This document shows positions 46,310 through 54,355 of a stretch of 64,000 bases of DNA, in pieces (within the stretch, counting starts at the first letter, position 1; every line of letters starts with the position of its first letter). The position numbers and the translations under genes are program-made. The DNA is taken from the NCBI RefSeq assembly GCF_014138625.1, contig NZ_JACJHY010000013.1, positions 62,001 through 126,000 of the forward strand. The letters run 5' to 3'. A model generated the notes under the pieces. That model searched no databases, was not told where the DNA came from, and saw nothing but the letters and a program-made list of their open reading frames with translations. The DNA is from Aminobacter ciceronei (lineage in GTDB: Bacteria; Pseudomonadota; Alphaproteobacteria; Rhizobiales; Rhizobiaceae).

Positions 46310-46351
46310 CCGTGCCCCCAACTCTCCGTGGGAGAAGATCAGGGGGCACGG
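46310..46351 (-). terminator. Nested hairpin between SDR and DUF3303
   Basis: CCGTGCCCCC (46310-46319) faces GGGGGCACGG (46342-46351), with an inner stem TCTCC/GGAGA. It probably ends the ArsR-SRPBCC-SDR transcript, lying 15 bases after the SDR stop. There is no T-run. Confidence 0.5.
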
Positions 46352-46365
46352 AACTTGGCAAGCGG

Positions 46366-47157
46366 TCAGTCGACCAGCGTGCCGCAGCTCAGATTGGCGA
46401 TCGCTCCGGTCATCGCGCCGGCACGGTCGGATGCGGCGAAGGCGGCGAAATCGCCGATCTCGGCCAGCGTCGGAAAGCGCCTGAGCAACGGCCCGCTGGC
46501 GGCGCGGGCTGAAAGCATGTCGTCGACCGACATGTCTGCGCGCTGCGCAAACCCCTCGAAGGCCGCGCGGACATGCGAAACGTCAATCGCTTCCGGGATG
46601 GCGTCGGGCCGGAGGCAGATCACCCTGATGCCCTGCGCCCCGAGCTCGCCGGCGAGGATGCGCGAAAACGCCTCCACCGCCGCACTTGCCACGCCGTTGC
46701 CGAGAAAGCCTGCGCCCGACAGCCGCGCGCCCGGTGTCGACAGGGTCAGGATCACGCCCTTGCCCCTGAAGTGCCGCGCCACCGCTTTCGCGGTCAGGAA
46801 GTTGGTCCTGGTGTAGGCTGCGACAGGCAGCTCGAAATCGGCATAGGACAGCTCCGCCAGCGGCGTGCCCTGGACATGGGATATGCCGATGGCATTGAGC
46901 GCGATGTCGATGCCGCCGGCCTTCGCCGCCACCATGTCGGCGTGGCGCTCCACCGCGTCCTCGTCCAGCGCATCGACGACGGCGATGTCGACGTCGCCGC
47001 CCAGCGCGCGGATGTCGCTTGCCACCGTCTCCATCTTCGCCCGGCTGCGCCCGGCCAGGAACACACGCGCCCCGTCGCGGGCGAAGGCCCGGGCGGCGGC
47101 GCCGCCGATCGCGCCGCCGCCGCCATAGACAACCGCAACGCGGTTCACGAGCGACAT
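46366..47157 (-). CDS. SDR-fold protein with altered active site
   Basis: This 263-residue Rossmann protein has the cofactor loop YGGGGAIGGAAA, an NAIG segment, and the Ser region LTLSTPGARLSG. The expected catalytic YxxxK is replaced by Asn154-Gly-Val-Ala-Ser158, so both Tyr and Lys are missing. It may bind a nucleotide without classical catalysis. The start ATG 47157 lies one base after the SRPBCC stop, so it is the third gene of the ArsR operon. Confidence 0.85.
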   Translation of the reverse strand: MSLVNRVAVVYGGGGAIGGAAARAFARDGARVFLAGRSRAKMETVASDIRALGGDVDIAVVDALDEDAVERHADMVAAKAGGIDIALNAIGISHVQGTPLAELSYADFELPVAAYTRTNFLTAKAVARHFRGKGVILTLSTPGARLSGAGFLGNGVASAAVEAFSRILAGELGAQGIRVICLRPDAIPEAIDVSHVRAAFEGFAQRADMSVDDMLSARAASGPLLRRFPTLAEIGDFAAFAASDRAGAMTGAIANLSCGTLVD

Positions 47158-47158
47158 G

Positions 47159-47719
47159 TCACGCTCCACCCGCACTGCCGATACGCTCGGCATATTCACC
47201 GACAAGCCTTGTGTGGGTGCGCCAGAAGCCGTCGGGTTCGCGGCCCTCGAGTCTGTCGGCCAGGATGCCGAGATGGGTGTGCCAGCCGGCGGCGACATTG
47301 AGCATCGCGCCGTGGTCGGTGAGCCGGCGATGGGTGACCGTCAGCAGCACCTTGTCGTTGCGCGGCTCGAGCTCGAAGCGCACCTCGGAGCTTTCGCCGG
47401 CTTCCGCAGCCCCACCCCAGCTATAGGCCAAAAGATGCGGCGGCTCGCAGGCGATGACCTCGCCCGGCACCCGGTGTTCGGCGAAAGCGGCGAGATGCGC
47501 CGGCGGCGGATCGTCGTTGCGGGTCAGTTGCGAGTTGCGGAAGACGTTCTCGACCTTGCCGCCCGCCCGCAGTTCCATCGGGCCGCCGGCAAGCCAGGTG
47601 CTGCGCTTTTCGGAGTCGGTGAGATAGCTCCAGATGCGCTCGACCGGGCCCGGCAGCAGGCGCTCGATGCGCACGGTTCCGGGCTCGGTGACGACGCCGT
47701 AAGAAGTATGGATATTCAT
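47159..47719 (-). CDS. SRPBCC (AHSA1-like) protein
   Basis: This 186-residue START-like lipid- or ligand-binding fold has VRIERLLPGPVERIWSYLTD at the start and LTVTHRRL near the C-terminus. Fusions or pairs of ArsR with AHSA1-like proteins are common and are thought to respond to small molecules. The ATG overlaps the arsR stop by four bases. Confidence 0.88.
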   Translation of the reverse strand: MNIHTSYGVVTEPGTVRIERLLPGPVERIWSYLTDSEKRSTWLAGGPMELRAGGKVENVFRNSQLTRNDDPPPAHLAAFAEHRVPGEVIACEPPHLLAYSWGGAAEAGESSEVRFELEPRNDKVLLTVTHRRLTDHGAMLNVAAGWHTHLGILADRLEGREPDGFWRTHTRLVGEYAERIGSAGGA

Positions 47720-48102
47720 GACTTTTTCCCTTTCTTCTTCGCTTCAGTGGTTTCGGATGGTTTGGCCGCCGCGGCCTGGTCCTCGGCGACGAGCAGGGCT
47801 TCGAGGACGTCGAACTGCTGGTTCCAGAATTTCTCGTAGTGCCGCATCCACTCGACGCCGGCATGCATCGGCATGGCGTCGAGGCTGCAGACATGGGTGC
47901 GCCCCTGCACGCTGCGGCGCACCAGCCCGGCCTTCTCCAGCACCTTGATGTGCTTGGAGGCGGCGGCCAGCGTCATGTCGAAGGGTGCGGCAAGGTCGCC
48001 GACATTGCGCGGCCCCTTGGCCAGCCCCTGGAGCATCGCCCGGCGGGTCGGATCGGACAGCGCGTGGAAGATCGCGTCAAGATGTTCGGAATGCTCAACC
48101 AT
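47716..48102 (-). CDS. ArsR family transcriptional regulator
   Basis: This 128-residue winged-helix protein begins MVEHSEHLDAIFHALSDPTR, with DMTLAAASKHIKVLEKAGLV as the recognition helix. It lacks a metal-binding cysteine set, like the SRPBCC-linked ArsR branch. The tail is Lys-rich. ATG 48102 fits the family; the upstream frame is open to 48138 through the promoter. It leads the three-gene operon. Confidence 0.88.
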   Translation of the reverse strand: MVEHSEHLDAIFHALSDPTRRAMLQGLAKGPRNVGDLAAPFDMTLAAASKHIKVLEKAGLVRRSVQGRTHVCSLDAMPMHAGVEWMRHYEKFWNQQFDVLEALLVAEDQAAAAKPSETTEAKKKGKKS

Positions 48103-48153
48103 AAGGTATAATATATGGCCGCGAATCCGAATAGTCAACCATTCGGTATAATG
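48097..48153 (-). promoter_or_regulatory. Direct-repeat operator at arsR (48 kb)
   Basis: CAACCATAAGGTATAATA (48097-48114) and CAACCATTCGGTATAATG (48136-48153) match at 15 of 18 positions and are 39 bases apart. On the reverse strand each reads TTATACC...GGTTG, including a TATACC -10-like hexamer. The first overlaps the arsR start codon. This is likely an autoregulatory site. Confidence 0.5.
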
Positions 48154-48163
48154 TTTTCCGGGA

Positions 48164-49624
48164 CTACTTGCCGTTGCGCTCCAGCCGGTCGAGGAACCAT
48201 TGGGTCAGGCGCACCCAGACCTCGTCCTTCTCGCCGGAGTCCTCGACGCCGTGGTCGAGGTTGGGATTGTCGTTGACCTCGATGACGAAGACGCCCTCCT
48301 TGGTCTCCTTGAGGTCGACACCGTAGAGCCCGTCGCCGATGCAGCGCGCGGCGCGCACGGCGGTGTCGATGACATGGACCGGCGCATGCTTCAGCGTGAA
48401 CGTCTTGATGCCGCCCTCGTCGGGCTTGCCGGCGCGGTCGTGGTTGACGATCTGCCAGTGCTTCTTGGCCATCAGATAGTGGATCGCAAACAGCGGCTGG
48501 CCGCCGAGCACGCCGACACGCCAGTCATAGTGCGTCGGCATGAATTTCTGCGCGATCAACAAGTCGGAATCCTCGAGCCAGGCGGTTGCCAGCGCCTTCA
48601 GCTCGTCGAAATTGGACGCCTTCTTGACGCCGCGCGAGAACGAGCTGTCCGGTATCTTCAGCACCAGCGGAAAGCCGAGCGTTTCGGCGGCAAGCTTAAG
48701 GTCCGAGACGCCGGCGATCATCACAGTCGGCGGCACCGGCACGTTGTTGTAGGTCATCAGCTCGTTGAGATAGACCTTGTTGGTGCAGCGGATCATCGAC
48801 AGCGGATCGTCGATGACAGGCATGCCCTCCTGCTGCGCCCGGCGGGCGAAGCGGTAGGTGTGGTTGGAGATCGAGGTCGTCTCGCGGATCAGGAGCGCGT
48901 CGTAATTGGCGAGCTTGGCCAGGTCCTTTTTGGTGATCGGCTCGACCTCGACGCCCATCTTCTCGGCGATACGGGCCCAGTAGCGCAGCGACGATATCTC
49001 CGACGGCGGCAGTTGCTCGTTGGGGTCGATCAGCGTGGCGAAGGTGTAGCGCGAGGGCGTGCGCGCCTTGGTGTCGCGCCACTCCCGGCTGGTATAGGTC
49101 TCGAGCGCCGCAACGAAGCGCTTCTTGTCGGCATCGTCGAGCCGGCCGAGTGCGGCAAAACCTATTCTGTGGATCGAGGCCCATTCGCCGTCCTTGATCG
49201 CCACCTCCAGCGCCGGCGCACGGAACCAGTCGAACAGCAGCCTGCTGAAGCGATCCCAGGCCTTGGACGGGCCGATGCCGAAAAAGATCGTCACCTTGGC
49301 CGGAAACGAGCCGCCGAGATCCTTGCGGCACTTGTTCAGCGCCAGCTCCAGTTCGGGCAGCGCGTTTTCATAGAGCTTGCGTTCCGACAGGTCGATCATC
49401 GTCTCGACCGTCGGGATCACCTTGTGGCCGCGCGAGCCGGCCAGCAGCGAGGCGTAATAGCCCCGGCTCTGATAGGCATAACGGTTCGACAGGTTGATGA
49501 TCTTCGGCCGCTGGCCGCGAAACAGCGCGGGGTGGGCGAGATAGTCGCGGTTGGTGATGATCTTGTGCGGCGTCGCCGTCTGGTCGAGATCGCTTTGGCG
49601 GCCGGTAAGAATGACCCAGGTCAT
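48164..49624 (-). CDS. RimK-like ATP-grasp ligase with N-terminal RimK-associated domain
   Basis: This 486-residue protein has the RimK-like N-terminal domain (about 1-200) and an ATP-grasp fold (about 240-480). Lys323 in LVLKIPDSSFSRGV is a nucleotide-binding residue, and Glu449, Asn451 and Asn453 in VIEVNDNPNLDHG are magnesium ligands. RimK relatives add amino acids to protein or peptide C-termini. It overlaps the GNAT-peptidase gene by ATGA, so the two are made together. The substrate is unknown. Confidence 0.87.
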   Translation of the reverse strand: MTWVILTGRQSDLDQTATPHKIITNRDYLAHPALFRGQRPKIINLSNRYAYQSRGYYASLLAGSRGHKVIPTVETMIDLSERKLYENALPELELALNKCRKDLGGSFPAKVTIFFGIGPSKAWDRFSRLLFDWFRAPALEVAIKDGEWASIHRIGFAALGRLDDADKKRFVAALETYTSREWRDTKARTPSRYTFATLIDPNEQLPPSEISSLRYWARIAEKMGVEVEPITKKDLAKLANYDALLIRETTSISNHTYRFARRAQQEGMPVIDDPLSMIRCTNKVYLNELMTYNNVPVPPTVMIAGVSDLKLAAETLGFPLVLKIPDSSFSRGVKKASNFDELKALATAWLEDSDLLIAQKFMPTHYDWRVGVLGGQPLFAIHYLMAKKHWQIVNHDRAGKPDEGGIKTFTLKHAPVHVIDTAVRAARCIGDGLYGVDLKETKEGVFVIEVNDNPNLDHGVEDSGEKDEVWVRLTQWFLDRLERNGK

Positions 49625-50727
49625 CGTTTCGAAGGCTTTCCGAGAGTGATGGCGGCGCGCAGGCCGTCGCGGCCGAACTGCGCCATGCGCATGAAGATGT
49701 CGTAGGGGACGGGAATGTTGGCGGCGTCCGACGCCGTCTCGCGCTGCTCGTCCTCGATCCAGGGGTCATGGATCAGGATGTGGCCGCCATCGTCGCCGAT
49801 GGCCAGCACCCAGTGCGGCACCTTCTTGCCGAACATCAGGAAGCCCGAGATCAGCACCAGCACCAGCTTGCCCTGAGCCAGCCTTGCCCTGATGTCGTCG
49901 AGCGCGAAGGGACGGTAGGTCACGGGGATGGCGTATTTCTCGGCGCGGGCGCGAAAATCGGCCTGGGCCAGCTCCATCACCCGACGCTTTTCGGCTGTTC
50001 GCACCGACTGCAGGAACAAGGCGCCTTCGGCCGAGACGAAGATCTCGGCGCCAAGCCCGGCCTCGTGCCCTGCCACCGCCAGCCCGAACGGCTCGCAGCC
50101 GCCCGGCCCCGACATCATGAAGATGGTGGTCGCCTCACGCCACAGCCTGACCTCCATCACCGGGTCGGGTACGAATGTGCGGTCGAAATTGGCCATCGCC
50201 ATCATCAGGCAGCACGGGCCGCAGGTGAAATCACAGGTCTGGGCGTAGAACGGCACCCTGGTTGCCACGGGCACGTCGCCGCGCAGCGTCTTTTCGTAGC
50301 GAAGCGCCGTCATGCCGTCTTCGTAATAGTCGGGCTCGTGGCCGATCCGGCGGTAGCCGTTCTTTTCATAGAGGCCGATAGCGCGGGCATTGTCCTGGCG
50401 CACCTCGAGCCTCAGCAGCATGCGGCCATGCCCGTAGGCGACGTCTTCGGCGGCATCAAGCAGCAGGCGGCCGATGCCCTTGCCGCCGAAGTCGGGGGCG
50501 ATGGCAAAGGAATAGAGCCGGGCGACGCCGCTGCCCTTGCGAAACAGCACCATGGCGTAACCGGCAAGGCGGCCGTCGATCTCGGCGACGAGCGCCTCGG
50601 CGGTTTCGTGATCGATCAGCTGGCGGAAGGAGCGGCGCGAGATCCTGTCGCCCGGAAAGACGGCGTTCTCGATGGCGACGAGCGCATCGACATCTTCAGC
50701 GCGGGCCGTACGAATGTCGGCAGCCAT
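49621..50727 (-). CDS. GNAT acetyltransferase - C39 peptidase fusion
   Basis: This 368-residue protein has two joined enzymes. Residues 1-150 are a GNAT fold with YSFAIAPDFGGKGIGRLLL as the acetyl-CoA loop. Residues about 155-350 are a C39-type papain-like domain: Gln163, catalytic Cys169 in CDFTCGPCC, His305 in PHWVLAIGDD and Asp321 in IHDPW. C39 domains remove leader peptides after Gly-Gly. No transporter is linked. It is the first gene of a two-gene unit with the RimK-like ligase. An in vivo target is not known. Confidence 0.85.
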   Translation of the reverse strand: MAADIRTARAEDVDALVAIENAVFPGDRISRRSFRQLIDHETAEALVAEIDGRLAGYAMVLFRKGSGVARLYSFAIAPDFGGKGIGRLLLDAAEDVAYGHGRMLLRLEVRQDNARAIGLYEKNGYRRIGHEPDYYEDGMTALRYEKTLRGDVPVATRVPFYAQTCDFTCGPCCLMMAMANFDRTFVPDPVMEVRLWREATTIFMMSGPGGCEPFGLAVAGHEAGLGAEIFVSAEGALFLQSVRTAEKRRVMELAQADFRARAEKYAIPVTYRPFALDDIRARLAQGKLVLVLISGFLMFGKKVPHWVLAIGDDGGHILIHDPWIEDEQRETASDAANIPVPYDIFMRMAQFGRDGLRAAITLGKPSKR

Positions 50728-50877
50728 CTGGTCCTGAGAACCTCGTCTGGGCAGGAGGAGCCCTGAAGGAATGACCTGCGAAGCGCTGGCGCGCGCCGCA
50801 TTTGCCCTGCGCAGTCACGCCTCGATTCGGGCCTTATTGTGTCATGGGCGGCGGCCGGTCGGGCATATGAATCTCAT

Positions 50878-50889
50878 GGGGGGGGGGGG
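50878..50889. repeat. Run of 12 G
   Basis: A homopolymeric tract of twelve G residues lies about 150 bases upstream of the GNAT-C39 start on the reverse strand. It could slip during replication or be a sequencing-length uncertainty. Confidence 0.7.
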
Positions 50890-50934
50890 ATGGTGAAATC
50901 AGTGGTGCCGCCCCCCTGTTTCCGGCCTCGCCAA

Positions 50935-51130
50935 CTGGTGATCGCCGTGTCGTGGTGGATGGATGAAGCCGTTGCCATCACTCCCGGCTTGAACCTGATG
51001 CGTGTGGCCACTCGACTGTCACGGCATGGCAGCTGGTGATCGCCATGTTGCGCATGTGGATGATCTGCAAAGCCGTTGCCGTCTCTCCCGGCTTCTCCTG
51101 ATGGCATGTGGCCGTTCGACGGTCACGGCC
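50935..51130. repeat. Diverged 98-bp tandem duplication
   Basis: Copy 1 (50935-51032) and copy 2 (from 51033) both start CTGGTGATCGCC and share GCCGTTGCC, CTCCCGGCTT, TGTGGCC and GTCACGGC in the same order. They differ at scattered bases and small indels, so the duplication is old. Confidence 0.7.
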
Positions 51131-51335
51131 TGGATCCTAGGGTCTACGCAGTTCGCTGCGCTCCCTGCTTCGCCCTGGGATGACGAAGGCGTAGACGTTG
51201 TCGGCCAATCTCCGACGCTTGGCTCAAGGCTTCCGCCAACAGGAAACGTTGGCGATTGGCGGAGCGCTCCCGCACCTTCGTCATCCTAGGGCGGAGCAGG
51301 AGCGCAGCTCCGTCGCGGAGACCCTAGGATCCTGT
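51129..51335. repeat. Inverted pair of dispersed repeats
   Basis: TGGATCCTAGGGTCT ... GGGATGACGAAGG (51130-51189) faces CTTCGTCATCCTAGGGCGGA ... GACCCTAGGATCC (51279-51332). The units belong to the same family as 21136-21545. Confidence 0.7.
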
Positions 51336-51356
51336 GTGTTGCGCTTGGTGTAGACT

Positions 51357-51408
51357 GAATGCGGAGAGGGCAGAAGAAAGATCACCTGTTTGCTCCGCTT
51401 GAACACAG
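51357..51408. repeat. Dispersed repeat, copy B
   Basis: GAATGCGGAGAGGGCAGAAG through GAACACAG matches copy A at 17866-17914 with a few substitutions and a three-base difference in length. The gap from here to the anti-sigma stop is otherwise empty. Confidence 0.6.
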
Positions 51409-51508
51409 TTGCCATGCCGTGACCTCCCAACGACCGCAAGCCGTCAGGATGGAGCCACTACGATCAACAGAAACACGCACTCCGAAAGCACGACCAACCG
51501 CGCCACCC

Positions 51509-52297
51509 TCAAGTCCGCGCCGCGCCGGCGATCAGCTGCTTGTAGGCGTTCCTGGCGACCGTTCCCATCTGCTCGGGCGGCAGCGTGCCGACGATGGCGC
51601 AGCCATAACCTTCATCCTGCCAGTAGACGGCCTCGGGGCCGCCACTCGCCAGGGTGAAGGTGCCCTTGCTCCGCTCGGTGCCTTCGGCCACGACATAGAC
51701 CGAGATGCGGTTGCCGTCGGCGTCGGCATAAAGCATCAGCGCTGCGGTGGCGCCATCCGCCGGCACCAGGCGCCCGCCAAGCAGCGTGAAGCCGTCCTTG
51801 CTGAGATCGGGTGCCACCAGGGTGAGGCCGGTGCGCTTGGAGAGCCAGCCGGTCAGATAGGCCTGGTCGCTGCCGTCGACCTCGACCGGCCGGTTCTTGT
51901 CTGAAGCAAAGGTCTGGTGGGCGGCGATTGCCAGCTGCGCCATGCGGTCGTCGGAATCGCCGCCCATGCCAAGGCCGCTCATGCCGGCAAGATAGCCGCC
52001 GAGACCGCCTGCGATGAGCAATGAAGCTGCCGCCACCATGCGCCACCACGGCGTCGCCTGCTTGCGCCTCGGCCCCTCGCCATTGACCGCCGTTACCAGC
52101 CGTGCCGGCACCGGCTCCTCGAGCACGCCGGCAAACAGGTTGCGCAAGGCGGCGTTGTCGGCGGCATAACGCAGGCTCCTCGCCTTCATGTCGGGATTGG
52201 CTTCCAGCCAGATCTGATAGGCGGCGCGCTCGTCTTCGGGCAGCTCGCCATCGAGAGCCAGATGAATGTCACGGTCGGTGAAGCTGCGCGCGCTCAT
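51509..52297 (-). CDS. Anti-sigma factor
   Basis: This 262-residue single-pass membrane protein has a cytoplasmic N-terminal part (about 1-85; TDRDIHLALDGELPEDERAA is the typical anti-sigma opening), a membrane helix (about 86-108), and a periplasmic domain ending in LPPEQMGTVARNAYKQL. No zinc-binding HxxxCxxC motif is seen. The ATG overlaps the sigma stop by four bases. It holds the sigma factor inactive until an envelope signal; the signal is unknown. Confidence 0.87.
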   Translation of the reverse strand: MSARSFTDRDIHLALDGELPEDERAAYQIWLEANPDMKARSLRYAADNAALRNLFAGVLEEPVPARLVTAVNGEGPRRKQATPWWRMVAAASLLIAGGLGGYLAGMSGLGMGGDSDDRMAQLAIAAHQTFASDKNRPVEVDGSDQAYLTGWLSKRTGLTLVAPDLSKDGFTLLGGRLVPADGATAALMLYADADGNRISVYVVAEGTERSKGTFTLASGGPEAVYWQDEGYGCAIVGTLPPEQMGTVARNAYKQLIAGAART

Positions 52298-52812
52298 TTC
52301 TCGACGATCCTTATCGCCCGCCGGCGTGCCTGGTCGTCTAGCAGCCCGCGCAGTTCCTCGCGGCCACGCGCGATGCGCGACATCAGCGTGCCGGCCGGCA
52401 CGCCGAGCATGGTTGCGGCCTCGGCATAAGAAAAACCTTCGATCGCCACCATCACCAGTGCCGCGCGCCGGTCGGGGCTGATCTGCTGCAACGCGTCGAC
52501 GATCTCGCGCGAGGCGACGCTCTCGGCCTGGATCGCCGGCGTTGCCAGCGCCTCGCTTGCCTCGAGCGGCAGGATCGCCGCTTCGCCGCGGCGGCTGACC
52601 TTGCGCATCTGGTCGATGAAGAGATGATGCATGATGGTAAACAGCCACCTCCTGGGGCTTTCTCCTGTTCGCCAGTTGTCCATGCGCAAAAGCGCGCGCT
52701 CGAGACTGTCCTGGACAAGATCGTCGGCGGAATCGCGGTCGCGCAGCAGCGCCCTGGCATAGCGGCGCAGGCGGGGGATTTCCTGAAGTATCGCTGCCTT
52801 CTTGTCGTCCAT
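52294..52812 (-). CDS. ECF-family RNA polymerase sigma factor
   Basis: This 172-residue sigma-70-type regulator has region 2 (DRDSADDLVQDSLERALLRM, WLFTIMHHLFIDQMRK) and region 4 (QQISPDRRAALVMVAIEGFS, AATMLGVPAGTLMSRIARGR). Start 52812 is the family N-terminus; the upstream frame is open to 52932. The target promoters are unknown; no clear autoregulated copy was found upstream. Confidence 0.9.
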   Translation of the reverse strand: MDDKKAAILQEIPRLRRYARALLRDRDSADDLVQDSLERALLRMDNWRTGESPRRWLFTIMHHLFIDQMRKVSRRGEAAILPLEASEALATPAIQAESVASREIVDALQQISPDRRAALVMVAIEGFSYAEAATMLGVPAGTLMSRIARGREELRGLLDDQARRRAIRIVEK

Positions 52813-52994
52813 GAGCCGGGATCGCAAGCCGTCCTCTTCCACGCCGATTGAACGCGCCCAATTGAACGCGGCTTGTCGGCGCTGCGCAAGCACCCGGCCA
52901 CGGCTTTCGCCACCCCGGCCACCCAAGCGCACAACTAACGAATGGCTGCGCTATTCTCTTCCCGACACATCAGAAATCTTGAACCATTTCCCTA

Positions 52995-53012
52995 GTTCAA
53001 TTGATTTTGAAC
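52995..53012. promoter_or_regulatory. Inverted repeat before the MFS gene
   Basis: GTTCAA (52995-53000) and TTGAAC (53007-53012) are perfect arms around TTGATT, about 48 bases upstream of the MFS start. It is a likely binding site for an unlinked repressor. Confidence 0.45.
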
Positions 53013-53059
53013 ATCGCGGCGGATCGGGTAAAAACACTCCACTCACGGGAGATTTGACG

Positions 53060-54301
53060 ATGACGGCAGCGGCGGTGAACACCAGGTCGGGGTCGAAAAT
53101 ACCCTGGCTCATCATCATTTGTGGCTGCCTGATCGCAGCGCTGACCTTTGGCCCGCGCTCGGCGATGGGCTTCTTCCAGCTGCCGATGCTTGCGGAAAAG
53201 GGCTGGGACCGCACCACCTTCGGCCTCGCCATGGCTATCCAGAACCTGTGCTGGGGCCTCGGCCAGCCGATCTTCGGCGCCATCGCCGACCGTTTCGGCA
53301 GCTGGCGCGTGCTGACGCTGGGTGCCGTGCTTTATGCGCTCGGCCTCTATCTGATGGCTCATGCCGACAGCGCCGGCATGCTGCATCTTGGCGGCGGCGT
53401 GCTCGTCGGCCTCGGTGTTGCCGCCGGCTCGTTCAGCATCGTGCTGGCCGCCTTCGCCCGCAACACCAACCCGCAGAACCGCTCGATCGTGTTCGGCATC
53501 GGCACCGCCGCCGGTTCCGCCGGCATGTTCATCTTCGCCCCGATCAGCCAGGGCCTGATCGACGCCTATGGCTGGTCCGACACGCTGGTCTACATGTCGA
53601 TCGCCATGCTGGTGATCCCGGTGCTGGCGATCCCGCTTGTCGGCAATTCGCGCTCCGGCAAGGTCTCGCAGGCGGAGGTCGAGCAGACGCTCGGTCAGGC
53701 GCTGTCGGAAGCCTTCGGCCACAGAAGCTACCTTCTGCTGGTCTCCGGCTTCTTCGTCTGCGGTTTCCAGGTCGCCTTCATCACCGCCCATTTCCCGGCC
53801 TATATCAGGGACATCGGCATCGATGCGCGTTACGCCGTGATCGCGCTGGCGCTGATCGGCTTCTTCAACGTCATCGGCTCGCTCGCCTCCGGCGTCATCG
53901 GCCAGAAATACTCCAAGCCGCATTTCCTCGCCTGGATCTATCTCGCTCGCTCGGCGCTGGTGACCGCCTTCCTGCTGCTGCCGCAGACGCCGACATCAGT
54001 CGTCGTCTTCGCCATCATCATGGGCCTGTTGTGGCTGTCGACGGTGCCGCCGACAAACGGCCTTGTCGCCATCATGTTCGGCACCCGCCATCTCGGCATG
54101 CTCGGCGGCATCGTCTTCTTCTCGCACCAGATCGGCTCATTCCTCGGCGTCTGGCTCGGCGGCTATCTCTACGACCATTTCGGGTCCTACGACCCGGTCT
54201 GGTGGCTCGGTGTGATCCTTGGCCTGTTTGCCGCCGCCGTGCACTGGCCGATCAAGGAACGCCCGGTCGCGCGGCCGGCGGTGCTGGCCCCGGCGGAGTG
54301 A
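53060..54301 (+). CDS. MFS transporter (monocarboxylate/oxalate-formate type)
   Basis: This 413-residue carrier has 12 helices. FGAIADRFGSWRVLTLG is the first loop signature, and the mid-protein loop is short. The sequence resembles the OFA/MCT branch (PMLAEKGWDRTTFGLAMAIQ) of organic-acid carriers. GGGAGA precedes ATG 53060; the frame is open from 52802 through the promoter. The substrate is unproven. Confidence 0.88.
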   Translation: MTAAAVNTRSGSKIPWLIIICGCLIAALTFGPRSAMGFFQLPMLAEKGWDRTTFGLAMAIQNLCWGLGQPIFGAIADRFGSWRVLTLGAVLYALGLYLMAHADSAGMLHLGGGVLVGLGVAAGSFSIVLAAFARNTNPQNRSIVFGIGTAAGSAGMFIFAPISQGLIDAYGWSDTLVYMSIAMLVIPVLAIPLVGNSRSGKVSQAEVEQTLGQALSEAFGHRSYLLLVSGFFVCGFQVAFITAHFPAYIRDIGIDARYAVIALALIGFFNVIGSLASGVIGQKYSKPHFLAWIYLARSALVTAFLLLPQTPTSVVVFAIIMGLLWLSTVPPTNGLVAIMFGTRHLGMLGGIVFFSHQIGSFLGVWLGGYLYDHFGSYDPVWWLGVILGLFAAAVHWPIKERPVARPAVLAPAE

Positions 54302-54309
54302 TCTGCCCA

Positions 54310-54336
54310 TTGGCCTGGCGACCCGCGTCAGGCCAA
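54310..54336 (+). terminator. Hairpin after the MFS gene
   Basis: TTGGCCTG (54310-54317) and CAGGCCAA (54329-54336) form a perfect eight-base stem, eight bases after the stop. There is no T-run. It also faces the vapC end. Confidence 0.45.
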
Positions 54337-54355
54337 CTTGGCTAGGCAAGATCGG

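Larger units (their letters stand above)
50728..51508. other. Gene-free, repeat-rich gap
   Basis: This 781-base stretch contains a G12 tract, a diverged 98-base tandem duplication, an inverted pair of dispersed repeats and one copy of the repeat at 17.9 kb. These are listed separately. Short frames here have no ribosome site or recognisable protein. Confidence 0.6.

Noticed and set aside
50878-50889. Phase-variable coding tract
   Set aside because: The G12 run is not inside any supported gene.
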